Positions 15,044 through 23,453 of a stretch of 58,178 bases of DNA are shown here, in pieces; position 1 is the first letter of the stretch; each line of letters starts with the position of its first letter. Location of the stretch: positions 1-58,178 of the forward strand of contig JAFGDS010000084.1 of NCBI GenBank assembly GCA_016931995.1, written 5' to 3'. Position numbers and translations under genes: made by a program. A model generated the notes under the pieces. It was not told where the DNA came from. It searched no databases and worked only from the letters and a program-made list of their open reading frames with translations. The DNA is from Pirellulales bacterium (GTDB taxonomy: Bacteria > Planctomycetota > Planctomycetia > Pirellulales > Thermoguttaceae).

Positions 15044-15668
15044 GATAGGGACCCTCCATGAGATAGTGTGTTCCGATGCAATGCGAGAGAGCTTCTGACG
15101 ATAGACGCTCTCGTGTTACGCCCAGAAAAACCTTCTTCTGAACCCAATAAAAAAACCGACGTGGCGGAACACCCGAAGGCGTTCGACCACGTCGGCTTAC
15201 TCGTTAACGAGCCCCCCGGCACGGCCGGGTTGCTCCTCATCTAGTCATCCGACGACGCTATTGGGACAAGCCACGGGCAAGTGGGCCGCGACCTCCCCAA
15301 TGTTAAAATTCTACCGCGACGGCCGGAGAGCACAATAGGGCCTCTGCCTTTTTTCCACATGTATTTTGTGGTCTGGATCACCGTGGAGAACCGGAGGGGC
15401 TCATATTCAGTTGAACAAAGAGGACTTTCTTGCGAATACCTCCCCGGTCGAGGGGGGGCGGATGGGCGACGTGGCGGATGGCGACGGCCAGTGTCCGCGA
15501 ATTCCAGGCGTTCGACTCGGCGGCGGTCCAGGATTGACGGACTCCTGGTGGGAGCGGGATAATGTTCCCCCGTACAGGGGTGACCATGAAGGAGTTGAAG
15601 CGTTTCCTGGGCCGACGCAAACACGGACACGGAGACGGTGGCCGGACGCATTGCAATAGGGAGCCGGA
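15044..15668. other. Gene-free gap with orphan terminator and a gene fragment
   Basis: No full gene is seen. The gap contains a strong minus-strand terminator (15149-15195) with no recognisable gene ahead of it, a GC hairpin near 15210-15235, and at about 15480-15520 a short stretch nearly identical to part of the lyase-like gene at 17803-19839. Confidence 0.55.
15149..15195 (-). terminator. Strong intrinsic terminator (orphan)
   Basis: On the minus strand CCGACGTGG pairs perfectly with CCACGTCGG around a 22-base loop and is followed by seven T. The transcript it ends would come from 15196 upwards, where no protein gene is visible. A small RNA is possible. Confidence 0.75.
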
Positions 15669-16709
15669 ATGACCAGCCGCGACGTGATACGCCTCGTTCT
15701 CGAGGGGAAACGGCCTCCCTACGTCCCCTGGTCGATGGGTTTCACGCAAGAAGCCCGAGCGAGGCTGTGCGCCCATTACGGTTGTTCGGACGTCGAGATC
15801 CCACTCGACAATCACCTGCTGAAGCTGGGCAGCGACATCGGTTTCTTCACGGACTTGGGCAACCATCGGGTCCGCGACGTGTTCGGAGTGGTTTGGGATC
15901 GGTCGATCGACCGGGACATCGGCAACGTGGAAGGCGCGACACTGCCGGAGCCTACCCTGGCGGGCTTTCGCTTCCCCGACCCGCTCGATCCGCGTTTCTT
16001 TGACGGTATCCCCGAGGAGATCGACCGGTTTCCCGAGCGGTTTCGCGTGTTTCAGATCGGCTTCTCGCTCTACGAGCGGGCGTGGACGCTGCGGGGCATG
16101 GCCAACCTCATGATGGACTTCCACGATCGCCCGGCGTTTGTCCACGAGCTGCTCGGCGTCATCGCCGACTACAACGTTGCCCAGGCTCGCGAGGCGATGA
16201 AGCACGATATCGACGCGGTGTATTTTGGCGACGACTGGGGCCAGCAGCGCGGCCTGCAAATGGGCCCTCGCACGTGGCGGGAGTTTGTTCTTCCGCCGCT
16301 TCGGCGGATGTACGGCGCGGTTCGGGCGGGGGGCAAGTTCGTGATGATTCACTCCTGCGGCGACGTCGACGAGGTGTTCGAGGACTTGATCGATGCGGGC
16401 GTGAACTGCTTCAACCCGTTCCAACCCGAGGTGATGGACGTATACTCGCTTCTGCCGCGATACCGCGGGCGGCTGGCGTTTCATGGAGGGCTTTCCACGC
16501 AGAAGACGCTGCCGTTTGGCGCGCCGGGCGACGTGAGAGCGGAAACGCGGCGGCTTCTGGCGCTGGGTAGCGAAGGCGGTTTCATTTTCGCCCCCGCCCA
16601 CGACGTGGAAGGAGACGTCCCGCTGGAGAACATCCTGGCCGCCGTCGAGACCGTGCAACGGCAGCCGGAGTATCGGAGAGCCCAAGGGCCGCGGGTCCCA
16701 TCGACATAG
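15669..16709 (+). CDS. Uroporphyrinogen decarboxylase (URO-D)-family protein
   Basis: A 346-residue (beta/alpha)8-barrel protein of the URO-D superfamily, with RPPYVPWSMGF near the start, DAVYFGDDWGQQ, KFVMIHSCGDV and FAPAHDVEGDVP near the end. It lacks the N-terminal catalytic pattern of HemE, so a true haem role is unlikely. In planctomycetes such paralogues lie among sugar-degradation genes and resemble methyltransferase-type (MtaA-like) members. GGGAG precedes the ATG. It is followed 50 bases later by the GH43 gene on the same strand, probably as one operon. Confidence 0.85.
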   Translation: MTSRDVIRLVLEGKRPPYVPWSMGFTQEARARLCAHYGCSDVEIPLDNHLLKLGSDIGFFTDLGNHRVRDVFGVVWDRSIDRDIGNVEGATLPEPTLAGFRFPDPLDPRFFDGIPEEIDRFPERFRVFQIGFSLYERAWTLRGMANLMMDFHDRPAFVHELLGVIADYNVAQAREAMKHDIDAVYFGDDWGQQRGLQMGPRTWREFVLPPLRRMYGAVRAGGKFVMIHSCGDVDEVFEDLIDAGVNCFNPFQPEVMDVYSLLPRYRGRLAFHGGLSTQKTLPFGAPGDVRAETRRLLALGSEGGFIFAPAHDVEGDVPLENILAAVETVQRQPEYRRAQGPRVPST

Positions 16710-16759
16710 GACGACGTCAACCGACAGGAAGTCATGATCCAACTTCGAGGAGAAACGAC

Positions 16760-17686
16760 ATGAGAACCGCCAAGCTGATCCACCGCACGTGGGCGGCCGT
16801 GAGTTTTTGCGTAATCGGGGCATGTGCGGCGTTGGCCGACGAGACGAAGCTGCCGCCGATTGCGCCGCTGTTCGACTATCCGGTCCGCGACACGTCGATC
16901 TGCATCGGCGGCGACGGGATGTATTATCTCACCGGCACGACGGGCTATCCCACATGGTGGAAGACGAACGAAGGGATCCGCGTCTGGAAGTCGGCCGACC
17001 TGAAGACGTGGGCGCCGTTGGGCCTGGTCTGGAAGATCGACGAGGGCACGTGGCAAAAAGTCAAACACGGCGACAACCGCGCGTTGTGGGCGCCCGAGAT
17101 CCACTACCTCCGAGGAACCTTTTGGCTCACGTTCTGCATGAACTTCGGCGGGACGGGCCTGCTGAAAAGCGAAAGCGGCAAACCGGAAGGGCCGTATGTC
17201 GACGTGCATCCCCAAGGACCACTGACGGGCGAAATCGACGCCGCGCTCTTTGCCGACGACGACGGCAAGGTCTATTTCGTCCACCAAAACGGCAAGATCG
17301 CCCGGATGAACGACGACATGACCGAGTTGGCCGAAAAGCCGCGACTTCTGAAGCCGTCCAACGCCGATCACGTGGGTTTTGAAGGCGCGTTTCTGTGCAA
17401 GATCGACGGCCGGTACGCGCTCCTTTGCGCTGAGTTCAACGATCGGTTGGGCACGAAAACGTACGATTGCATGATCGCGACGGCCGAGAACGTCTACGGC
17501 CCCTACGGACCCCGTTATCTCGCCATTCCCCACGGCGGGCACAACATGCTCTTCCGCGACAAGGCGGGTCAGTGGTGGTCCACCTTCTTCGGAAACGATC
17601 CAAAGGCCCCCTTCCGCGAGCGCCCGGCGATTCTCCGGATCGCCCTCGACAAGGACGGCCGCGTCCACGGCGAGGGGAACCCTTGA
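16760..17686 (+). CDS. Secreted glycoside hydrolase, GH43-like
   Basis: A 308-residue protein with a signal peptide (about 1-26, ending CAALADE) and a five-bladed beta-propeller typical of GH43/GH117-type enzymes: DTSICIGGDGMYYLTGTT (first Asp), RALWAPEIHYLRG (W-APE-H motif), GEIDAALFADDDGKVYFV, and FEGAFLCKIDGRYAL with the late Glu. Such enzymes hydrolyse arabinan, xylan or galactan side chains. It probably works outside the cytoplasm with the lyases nearby. The start is preceded by GAGGAGA. The substrate is not decidable from sequence. Confidence 0.82.
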   Translation: MRTAKLIHRTWAAVSFCVIGACAALADETKLPPIAPLFDYPVRDTSICIGGDGMYYLTGTTGYPTWWKTNEGIRVWKSADLKTWAPLGLVWKIDEGTWQKVKHGDNRALWAPEIHYLRGTFWLTFCMNFGGTGLLKSESGKPEGPYVDVHPQGPLTGEIDAALFADDDGKVYFVHQNGKIARMNDDMTELAEKPRLLKPSNADHVGFEGAFLCKIDGRYALLCAEFNDRLGTKTYDCMIATAENVYGPYGPRYLAIPHGGHNMLFRDKAGQWWSTFFGNDPKAPFRERPAILRIALDKDGRVHGEGNP

Positions 17687-17802
17687 CGCGCCCCGCGGCG
17701 AACTGATGGACGACACCTCCCACCGCGAGGCCGTCCGCGATCCCGCCGGACGATTTTTGGCGACGTGACGAAGGTGACGGGGACGGTCTGGCAAGCCCGT
17801 CG

Positions 17803-19839
17803 TCAGTCGGCGACCATCCGCAACCGAAGCTCGCCTTCGGCGATCGTCTCGCCCGGGGCGAAGGAAGTGCGCCGGGCGACGTGGCGGATCGCCAGGCGGT
17901 CTTCGACGCGGCCGTAGCCGCCGGGGGCGCCATGTACCCGGGCGGGTTGGCCGCGATGGATGTACGAGACCTCGCCGGTTCCGCGCCAGGCGTAGGCGAA
18001 CCGATCGCCCACGGTGAGCTTTCCGTCGGGGAACGCGTACGTTTGGTCGGTCGCGCCGGCCGGGCCGCCGATCGTCCGAACGCCGTCCGCCGATCGCAAC
18101 GTGATTGCGTCCGAGCCCAACTCACGGCCGATCCCCATGACGCCCGTCTCCACTTCGGCCAAGACCACCGGCTTCACGGCGACCATTTTTTCGGTGAAGA
18201 CGACCTCGGGACCGGAGAGCGAGGCGAACGTCCACCGGTGCTCGACCTTGCCGCCGCATCGCAGCGCGGCCATCGACACCGAAAACGAGTCCTTCTGGAC
18301 GGTTTTCTGGAGATCCTGGATTGCGATGCGCTGGTCGGGCCGTTTGCCGTCCTCGCGGACCGCGCCGACGAAGCCGTGGACGTGGGGCGTGACGAGCCAA
18401 CTGCCGTCGCGCGGGATGGCCAGCCCCATCACCCGGTGCGGCTTCGCCCAGGCCAGCGAAACCAGCTTCTCCGGCGTGCGGTGCAGGAGAAATTTGCCGT
18501 GGGGGAAGTAGCTCGCGCCGCCGATCCGTCGGTCGAACTCGTCGGGCGTGACGGGCGAGACGTCGGCCCGGCAAACGTAGTGCAGCAAGTAGCTTCCGCC
18601 CAGCGACACGCTGAGATTGCCCACCCGGCTCCATTCGCCGACCTCTTCGACCGGATACAACCGCCCGTCGGCAAACCGGGCCTGCATCCGTTCGAGTATG
18701 TTCAACTCGACCTGCTCCAGATGGGCCGCTTCGCGGTCGCCCAACATTTGGGCGAAGAACGAGTGGACGACGATATCGGCGACCTGAAGGTGCAGGAATT
18801 TGTCCGAGCCGTTGACGTAGGCCGGCAGCCCCTCCCACGTTTGCAGACGCTTGTACGCCTCGTAGACGTCCTTCATGTGATGGAAGCTCGTCTCGGGCGG
18901 CGCGAGCCCCGCGATCCGGTGGTAGAGCGCGCTCTGGCACAGCCCGTCCATGCTCGCCCACATGTACACCGGGTAGACGATCCCGTGGTTCTCGATGGTG
19001 AAATCGGGATGGACGTTTTCGGTCGTGACCCATTGACGGACGGGCTTGCCATCGACCAGCGTGTCATTTGTCTTGTCGGCGGCGACGCTCAGCGTGTTCA
19101 TCGACCACCGTTGGTAGGCGTCGCGCCATTGCGACGCGTGGGGATGCATGGGAAACATGACCGCGGCGATGGCCAGCGTCCGCGAGTTCCAGGCGTTCGA
19201 CTCCGCCTGTGTGTTGTCGATCTTGCCCGAGAGCGGGGCCGCGTCGAGAAACCGGTCGGCTTCGGCCGCGATGACCCGGGCGGCCATTTCGCGGGTGTCG
19301 TCGTCCAGCTCCGGCCAAGCAAGCCAGACCGCGTGGGCCAGGACGGTGGACCACGAGGCGTCGTGCCAGCCGCCACCCCAATGTTTGCCCGAGGTGCACG
19401 CGTGCGGCCCCGTGACGTGCGTGAAACAGCAATACCGGATTACGCCGCGGACCCGCCGCATCGCCTCCTCGCGCGAGACGCCCGCCACGCGCTCGTCGTA
19501 TTGACCAAAATGGGCGAGAATCGCGTACAGATGGGCCATCTGGATGTTGGCATTGATGTCCTTCTCGCCGTGCCCTCCCCAGCCGATGTAGCCGCACTCC
19601 GGCTCGGTGGGCCACTCGCGATAGAGATCCTTGCAGAAGGCCGCGCCCTGGAGCATGACCTTGTACGCCCGGCGGCAGAAAGCGTCCTCCTTGCCCACGA
19701 TCGCAGGCGCGCCGAAGAGCTGCCGTTGGTTGGCGACGGGGCCGGGCGCGGCGGCCGCGCAGGGCACGGCGGCAACGGCGGCGGCAAGGAAGAAAACGGC
19801 GCGAAGCGTGGTTCCGCGGCGTGGAGGGCGTTTCGACAT
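17803..19839 (-). CDS. Large secreted protein resembling heparinase II/III-type lyases
   Basis: A 678-residue protein with a signal peptide (LRAVFFLAAAVAAVPCAAAA) and a likely (alpha/alpha) toroid in the first 400 residues (WGGGWHDASWSTVLAHAVWLA, AESNAWNSRTLAIAA, NVHPDFTIENHGIVYP), followed by a beta-sandwich region with DGSWLVTPHVHGFVGA and RWTFASL. The ENHG stretch with nearby Asn, His and Tyr suits a polysaccharide lyase active site, but I cannot name a PL family with certainty. It ends 116 bases from the convergent GH43 gene. The ATG at 19839 starts a proper signal peptide, although no strong ribosome site is seen. Confidence 0.6.
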   Translation of the reverse strand: MSKRPPRRGTTLRAVFFLAAAVAAVPCAAAAPGPVANQRQLFGAPAIVGKEDAFCRRAYKVMLQGAAFCKDLYREWPTEPECGYIGWGGHGEKDINANIQMAHLYAILAHFGQYDERVAGVSREEAMRRVRGVIRYCCFTHVTGPHACTSGKHWGGGWHDASWSTVLAHAVWLAWPELDDDTREMAARVIAAEADRFLDAAPLSGKIDNTQAESNAWNSRTLAIAAVMFPMHPHASQWRDAYQRWSMNTLSVAADKTNDTLVDGKPVRQWVTTENVHPDFTIENHGIVYPVYMWASMDGLCQSALYHRIAGLAPPETSFHHMKDVYEAYKRLQTWEGLPAYVNGSDKFLHLQVADIVVHSFFAQMLGDREAAHLEQVELNILERMQARFADGRLYPVEEVGEWSRVGNLSVSLGGSYLLHYVCRADVSPVTPDEFDRRIGGASYFPHGKFLLHRTPEKLVSLAWAKPHRVMGLAIPRDGSWLVTPHVHGFVGAVREDGKRPDQRIAIQDLQKTVQKDSFSVSMAALRCGGKVEHRWTFASLSGPEVVFTEKMVAVKPVVLAEVETGVMGIGRELGSDAITLRSADGVRTIGGPAGATDQTYAFPDGKLTVGDRFAYAWRGTGEVSYIHRGQPARVHGAPGGYGRVEDRLAIRHVARRTSFAPGETIAEGELRLRMVAD

Positions 19840-19988
19840 GGCAGGCGGTCGGGGAGAGAGGACGCGGGAGCCGGACCGATGGCTTCCCGCCACCCGCTAT
19901 TTTACATGTCCCGCGCCCCGAAAACAACGAAATGCGCCTGCATGCGGAAGACGGGGCCGCCGTGCCCTGATTCCGCGACGGCTTCCGC

Positions 19989-20414
19989 CTACGAATAGAA
20001 CTCCCACCGTCCCACGGCGTCAAAGGCGTTGGGAATGTGCTCGATTTCGGGGGCGCCGCCCTCGGGCCACGTGACGGCGACCACGTCAAACCGGGCGTGG
20101 GCCTCCAGCAGGCCGTGGCGCTTCAGATACGTGACCGCCAGCCGCGTGAGCCGGCGCTGCTTGTCCGGGGTCACCGCGTCAGAGGGATGGGCGCGCTCGG
20201 CGCTGCGGCGGGTCTTCACCTCGACAAACACCACCGTCCGCCCGTCCAGCGCGACCAGGTCCAACTCGCCCGGCCCGCCGCAGTCGCCCCGGGCGACGAT
20301 CCGATAGCCGCGCCGGCGAAGATACCTCGCCGCGGCCGCCTCGCCCCGTTGGCCGAGCGTCTTGACGGGAAACCACCGGCGCAGACGAGCCATAAGCGAG
20401 CCGCGCCAAGACAT
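19989..20414 (-). CDS. YraN-family (UPF0102) nuclease-like protein
   Basis: A 141-residue protein of the YraN family, which has a restriction-endonuclease-like fold: LGQRGEAAAARYLRRRGYRI, GELDLVALDGRTVVFVEVKTR (the E-D-EVK nuclease core) and the C-terminal RFDVVAV. Role in the cell is not settled; relatives are linked with DNA uptake or recombination. The chosen ATG has GGAAGGGAA upstream; a second ATG lies seven codons in. It stands 34 bases downstream of the potassium channel gene on the same strand. Confidence 0.9.
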   Translation of the reverse strand: MSWRGSLMARLRRWFPVKTLGQRGEAAAARYLRRRGYRIVARGDCGGPGELDLVALDGRTVVFVEVKTRRSAERAHPSDAVTPDKQRRLTRLAVTYLKRHGLLEAHARFDVVAVTWPEGGAPEIEHIPNAFDAVGRWEFYS

Positions 20415-20448
20415 GATGTTCCCTTCCCGACAACAACAACCCCGCGAC

Positions 20449-21810
20449 TCAAACCGCCAGATCGTTGTCCGGCTCGCCGTTTATGGGGGCCCGAAAGAAG
20501 AGCGCTATTCCGAACGTGAGCGGACCGAGGCGACCGCAGAACATGAGGAAGATGACGATCAGCTTGCCCATGTTGCTCAGGGTCGCCGTGATTCCCATGC
20601 TCAACCCAACCGTACCCAACGCGGAGGCTGCCTCGAAGAGATTCTGCTCGAACACGCCGCTTTCCGTGAGTTCCAGCAGGTACGTTCCGATCATAAGCAT
20701 GACGAGGTAGAAGCCAAGCCCGGCCACCGCGGTCCACACTCGCTCCAAGGGCACCGTTTGTCCCCAGAATCGCACCTCGTTTTCTCCGCGGATGGCACTT
20801 CGCATCACGCCCAGAATGGCGGAGAACGTCGTGGACTTCAACCCGCCACCCGTCCCCGATGGAGACGCCCCGATCACCATGAGGATGACCAATACGAGAA
20901 TCGACGCCTTGGAGAGTTGACTGATGCTCACGGTGTTGAAGCCCACCGTGGTCATCGATGTCATGGTCTGGAAAAACGCTGCCAGAAGCCGCTCATCCGC
21001 TGGTTTTGACTGAATAGACGGTTCGCCCACGAAAAGGAGCAGCGTTCCCAGCGCCGTCATCCACACGGTGCTCCAGAGAATGATCTTGCTGGTGAGCGTG
21101 ATCCGCTCGATCTTGCCGGTGAACATCCGCCAGCAGTCCACGCAGACGATGAACCCGATTGCGCCGAGGTAGCTGAGGACCGACACGATGACATTCAGCC
21201 AGAAGTCCCCTTGAAAGCCTTCGAAACTCGTGTTGTACAAACTGAAACCCGCGGTGCAGAACGAGGACACGCTATGGAAGATCGCGCTCCAAAGAGGGGC
21301 CGACACGCCAGCTCGCTGAAACACGGCGTACAACGCCGCCACCCCCGCCGCCTCGATAATCAATGTGAAAACGACTACGCTCCGGATGAACTTGTCTATG
21401 CGGAACGACTTCGGAAGGCTGAAAACCGTTTGGCTCACCTCCCTTCGGGTCTCCGATAACGGCGACTTCCGCGAGAGGACCACAAACGATCCAAACGTCA
21501 TGTATCCGATACCGCCAAGCTGGATCAGGGCGAGAATAATGACCTGACCGGTGGCGCTATAGCAATCCGACGTGCTGACCGTCCCTAGCCCGGTCGTGGA
21601 GACAGCCGATGTGGCCGTGAAGAGATGGTCCAAACAGGGCGCTCCCTCGCCTCGTTGGGAGAAGGGAAGGCACAAGAGGAGCCACCCCATCATGATGTAA
21701 GAGAGGTAGCCCAACAGCGCCAACTTTGCCGGATGCAATCGCACCAGGAAGCGAAGCACCTCCGCAAGCGCGTCGCGCCATTTGCCGCGCACGGGGATCC
21801 CCTTACACAC
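20449..21810 (-). CDS. K+ uptake channel subunit, KtrB/TrkH family
   Basis: A 453-residue inner-membrane protein with the four pore repeats of the SKT superfamily: filter stretches TTGLGTV, CTAGFSLY, TTVGFNTV and GTVGLSMG, and the KtrB-like end GRLGPLTFGIALFF. Four M1-P-M2 units carry K+ with Na+ or H+ coupling. It needs a cytoplasmic KtrA/TrkA ring, but no such gene is present in the window. The start codon is GTG and no strong ribosome site is seen, so the N-terminus is uncertain by a few residues. The region GASPSGTGGGLKSTTF is the flexible gate loop. Confidence 0.92.
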   Translation of the reverse strand: MCKGIPVRGKWRDALAEVLRFLVRLHPAKLALLGYLSYIMMGWLLLCLPFSQRGEGAPCLDHLFTATSAVSTTGLGTVSTSDCYSATGQVIILALIQLGGIGYMTFGSFVVLSRKSPLSETRREVSQTVFSLPKSFRIDKFIRSVVVFTLIIEAAGVAALYAVFQRAGVSAPLWSAIFHSVSSFCTAGFSLYNTSFEGFQGDFWLNVIVSVLSYLGAIGFIVCVDCWRMFTGKIERITLTSKIILWSTVWMTALGTLLLFVGEPSIQSKPADERLLAAFFQTMTSMTTVGFNTVSISQLSKASILVLVILMVIGASPSGTGGGLKSTTFSAILGVMRSAIRGENEVRFWGQTVPLERVWTAVAGLGFYLVMLMIGTYLLELTESGVFEQNLFEAASALGTVGLSMGITATLSNMGKLIVIFLMFCGRLGPLTFGIALFFRAPINGEPDNDLAV

Positions 21811-21836
21811 GTGTGCCTTGTTGACGCACCGTCGCG

Positions 21837-22211
21837 TCAGTTCGCGCTCTTCTTGCTGCGATCGACGCGACGTTCCTTCAGGCGGGTGGCCTTGCCCGTG
21901 CGGTCGCGAAGGTAGTAGAGCTTCGCCCGGCGGACCACGCCGCTGCGCTTCACCTCGATCTTGGCGATTCGCGGCGAATGCAGCGGGAACTTCCGCTCGA
22001 CGCCCTCGCCCTGAACGATCCGGCGTACCGTGAACATCTCCCGCGTGCCGGACCCGCTCCGCGCGATCACCACGCCGGTGAAGATTTGAATCCGCTCCTT
22101 CTCGCCTTCCAAAATCCGCGTGTGGACGTCCACCGTATCCCCAATCTCAAACGGGGGGACGTCGTCCTTCATGCAGGTCTTCTCGACCATGGACATCAAC
22201 TCTTGACTCAT
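21837..22211 (-). CDS. rplS: 50S ribosomal protein L19
   Basis: A 124-residue protein that is L19 across its length ([60 protein letters not shown]). It sits at the subunit interface of the ribosome. GGGAGA precedes the ATG. It lies at the 3' end of the conserved ffh-rpsP-trmD-rplS run. Confidence 0.97.
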   Translation of the reverse strand: MSQELMSMVEKTCMKDDVPPFEIGDTVDVHTRILEGEKERIQIFTGVVIARSGSGTREMFTVRRIVQGEGVERKFPLHSPRIAKIEVKRSGVVRRAKLYYLRDRTGKATRLKERRVDRSKKSAN

Positions 22212-22326
22212 CGGTATCTCCCTTTCGTCGCAAGGGCGAGCTGCACGCCCGCCGTGAATGTTTTCAAAGGTTCGCCGTCACCCCCGCCCCCTCTTCCAAA
22301 GGGAGAGGGGAGACGCGGTCCATCCG

Positions 22327-23010
22327 TCAGCCCAAAAGGTCAGGTCGCCGGGCGCGGGTGCGCGCTTCGCTGTTCTCCTCTCTCCACCGGGCAATCTCCT
22401 CGTGGTTGCCGCTCAGGAGCACCCCCGGCACCTCCAGGCCGCGATACTCCCGAGGCCGCGTATACTGGGCGAACTCCAACCGCCGGTCCGGACCAGAGAA
22501 GGAATCCGCGCCGCTGCTGTCTTCATCTCCCAACACGTCCGGCACGAGCCGGATCACGGCGTCGATCACCACCATCGCGGCCACTTCGCCCCCGTTCAGG
22601 ACGAAGTCGCCGATCGAAATCTCGTCCGGCTCCAGGATCGTCCGGATCCGCTCGTCAAAACCCTCGTACCGCCCGCACAAAAAGACGATCCGTTTGCACC
22701 CGCTCAACTCCTCGACAACCGACTGATTGAGCCGGCGTCCCTGGGGCGTGAGCATCACAAGCCGGCCCGGCTCGGCGCCCGTCTTTTGGACCGCCTCGAC
22801 CGCCTTGACGACCGGCTCGACCTTGAGGATCATGCCGGGCCCGCCGCCAAAGGGCCGATCGTCGACCGTATTGTGTTTGTCGTCGCTCCAATCGCGGATG
22901 TTGTGCAACCGCACGTCCACCAGCCCGCGCTGGATCGCCCGGCTCAGGACGCTCTGCCCCAGGTAGCCCGGAAACATATCCGGAAAGAGCGTCAAAACGT
23001 CCAGGCGCAT
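22327..23010 (-). CDS. trmD: tRNA (guanine37-N1)-methyltransferase
   Basis: A 227-residue SPOUT enzyme with the N-terminal LDVLTLFPDMF, the RPFGGGPGM loop, and the SAM trefoil knot (FLCGRYEGFDERI, SIGDFVLNGGE). It methylates G37 of tRNAs and prevents +1 frameshifting. Its start lies six bases after the rpsP stop, so the two are co-transcribed. RimM, usually encoded between them, is absent. Confidence 0.97.
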   Translation of the reverse strand: MRLDVLTLFPDMFPGYLGQSVLSRAIQRGLVDVRLHNIRDWSDDKHNTVDDRPFGGGPGMILKVEPVVKAVEAVQKTGAEPGRLVMLTPQGRRLNQSVVEELSGCKRIVFLCGRYEGFDERIRTILEPDEISIGDFVLNGGEVAAMVVIDAVIRLVPDVLGDEDSSGADSFSGPDRRLEFAQYTRPREYRGLEVPGVLLSGNHEEIARWREENSEARTRARRPDLLG

Positions 23011-23016
23011 CGGGGC

Positions 23017-23418
23017 TCACTCGCTGGGGGATTCCTCGGCGGCAGGCTCTTCCGCGGCCTCCTCGGCCGCGGCCGCCTTTGTGCGCTTCGGCGCCACGGT
23101 CATCGGCTCGGGCCGACGCCGCGCCTGGGCCAGCCGGGCCAACGCCGCCTGCTGCTTCTCCAGGTGCGTCCCGCCCTCCCCGTACTTCTTGATGAGCGTG
23201 CTCACCTTGTCCGACGGCTGCGCCCCGACGCTAAGCCAATACCGCACCCGCTCGCCGTTCAGGACCGCCCGGGCGTCCACGTCCGGCACCATCGGGTCGT
23301 ACGTGCCCAACTCCTCGATCACTTTGCCGTCGCGCTGGGTCCGCTGGTCGATGGCACAAATCCGATAGAACGGACGGTGCAACCGGCCGAACTTCTTCAT
23401 CCGAATACGTACTGCCAC
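23017..23418 (-). CDS. rpsP: 30S ribosomal protein S16 with acidic/Ala tail
   Basis: A 133-residue protein: the first 85 or so residues are S16 (VRIRMKKFGRLHRPFYRI, YDP in the middle, RVRYWLSVGAQPSDKV). A long C-terminal extension then runs from basic (LARLAQARRRPE) to Ala/Glu-rich (AAAAEEAAEEPAAEE). Standard S16 is 80-90 residues. The start codon is GTG, with GAGGAG seven bases upstream. It heads the rpsP-trmD-rplS unit and lies 35 bases after ffh. Confidence 0.96.
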   Translation of the reverse strand: MAVRIRMKKFGRLHRPFYRICAIDQRTQRDGKVIEELGTYDPMVPDVDARAVLNGERVRYWLSVGAQPSDKVSTLIKKYGEGGTHLEKQQAALARLAQARRRPEPMTVAPKRTKAAAAEEAAEEPAAEESPSE

Positions 23419-23453
23419 GTGCTACTCCTCGTGAACGTGATGGGATAGAGAGT

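Noticed and set aside
15588-15668. 28-codon frame upstream of the URO-D gene (starts MKELKRFLGRRKHGHG)
   Set aside because: Could be a leader peptide, but it is short, lacks a ribosome site of its own and shows no regulatory codon pattern.
15378-16823. 481-codon minus frame opposite the URO-D gene
   Set aside because: Shadow of the URO-D gene; only its last part contains the lyase-gene fragment reported separately.
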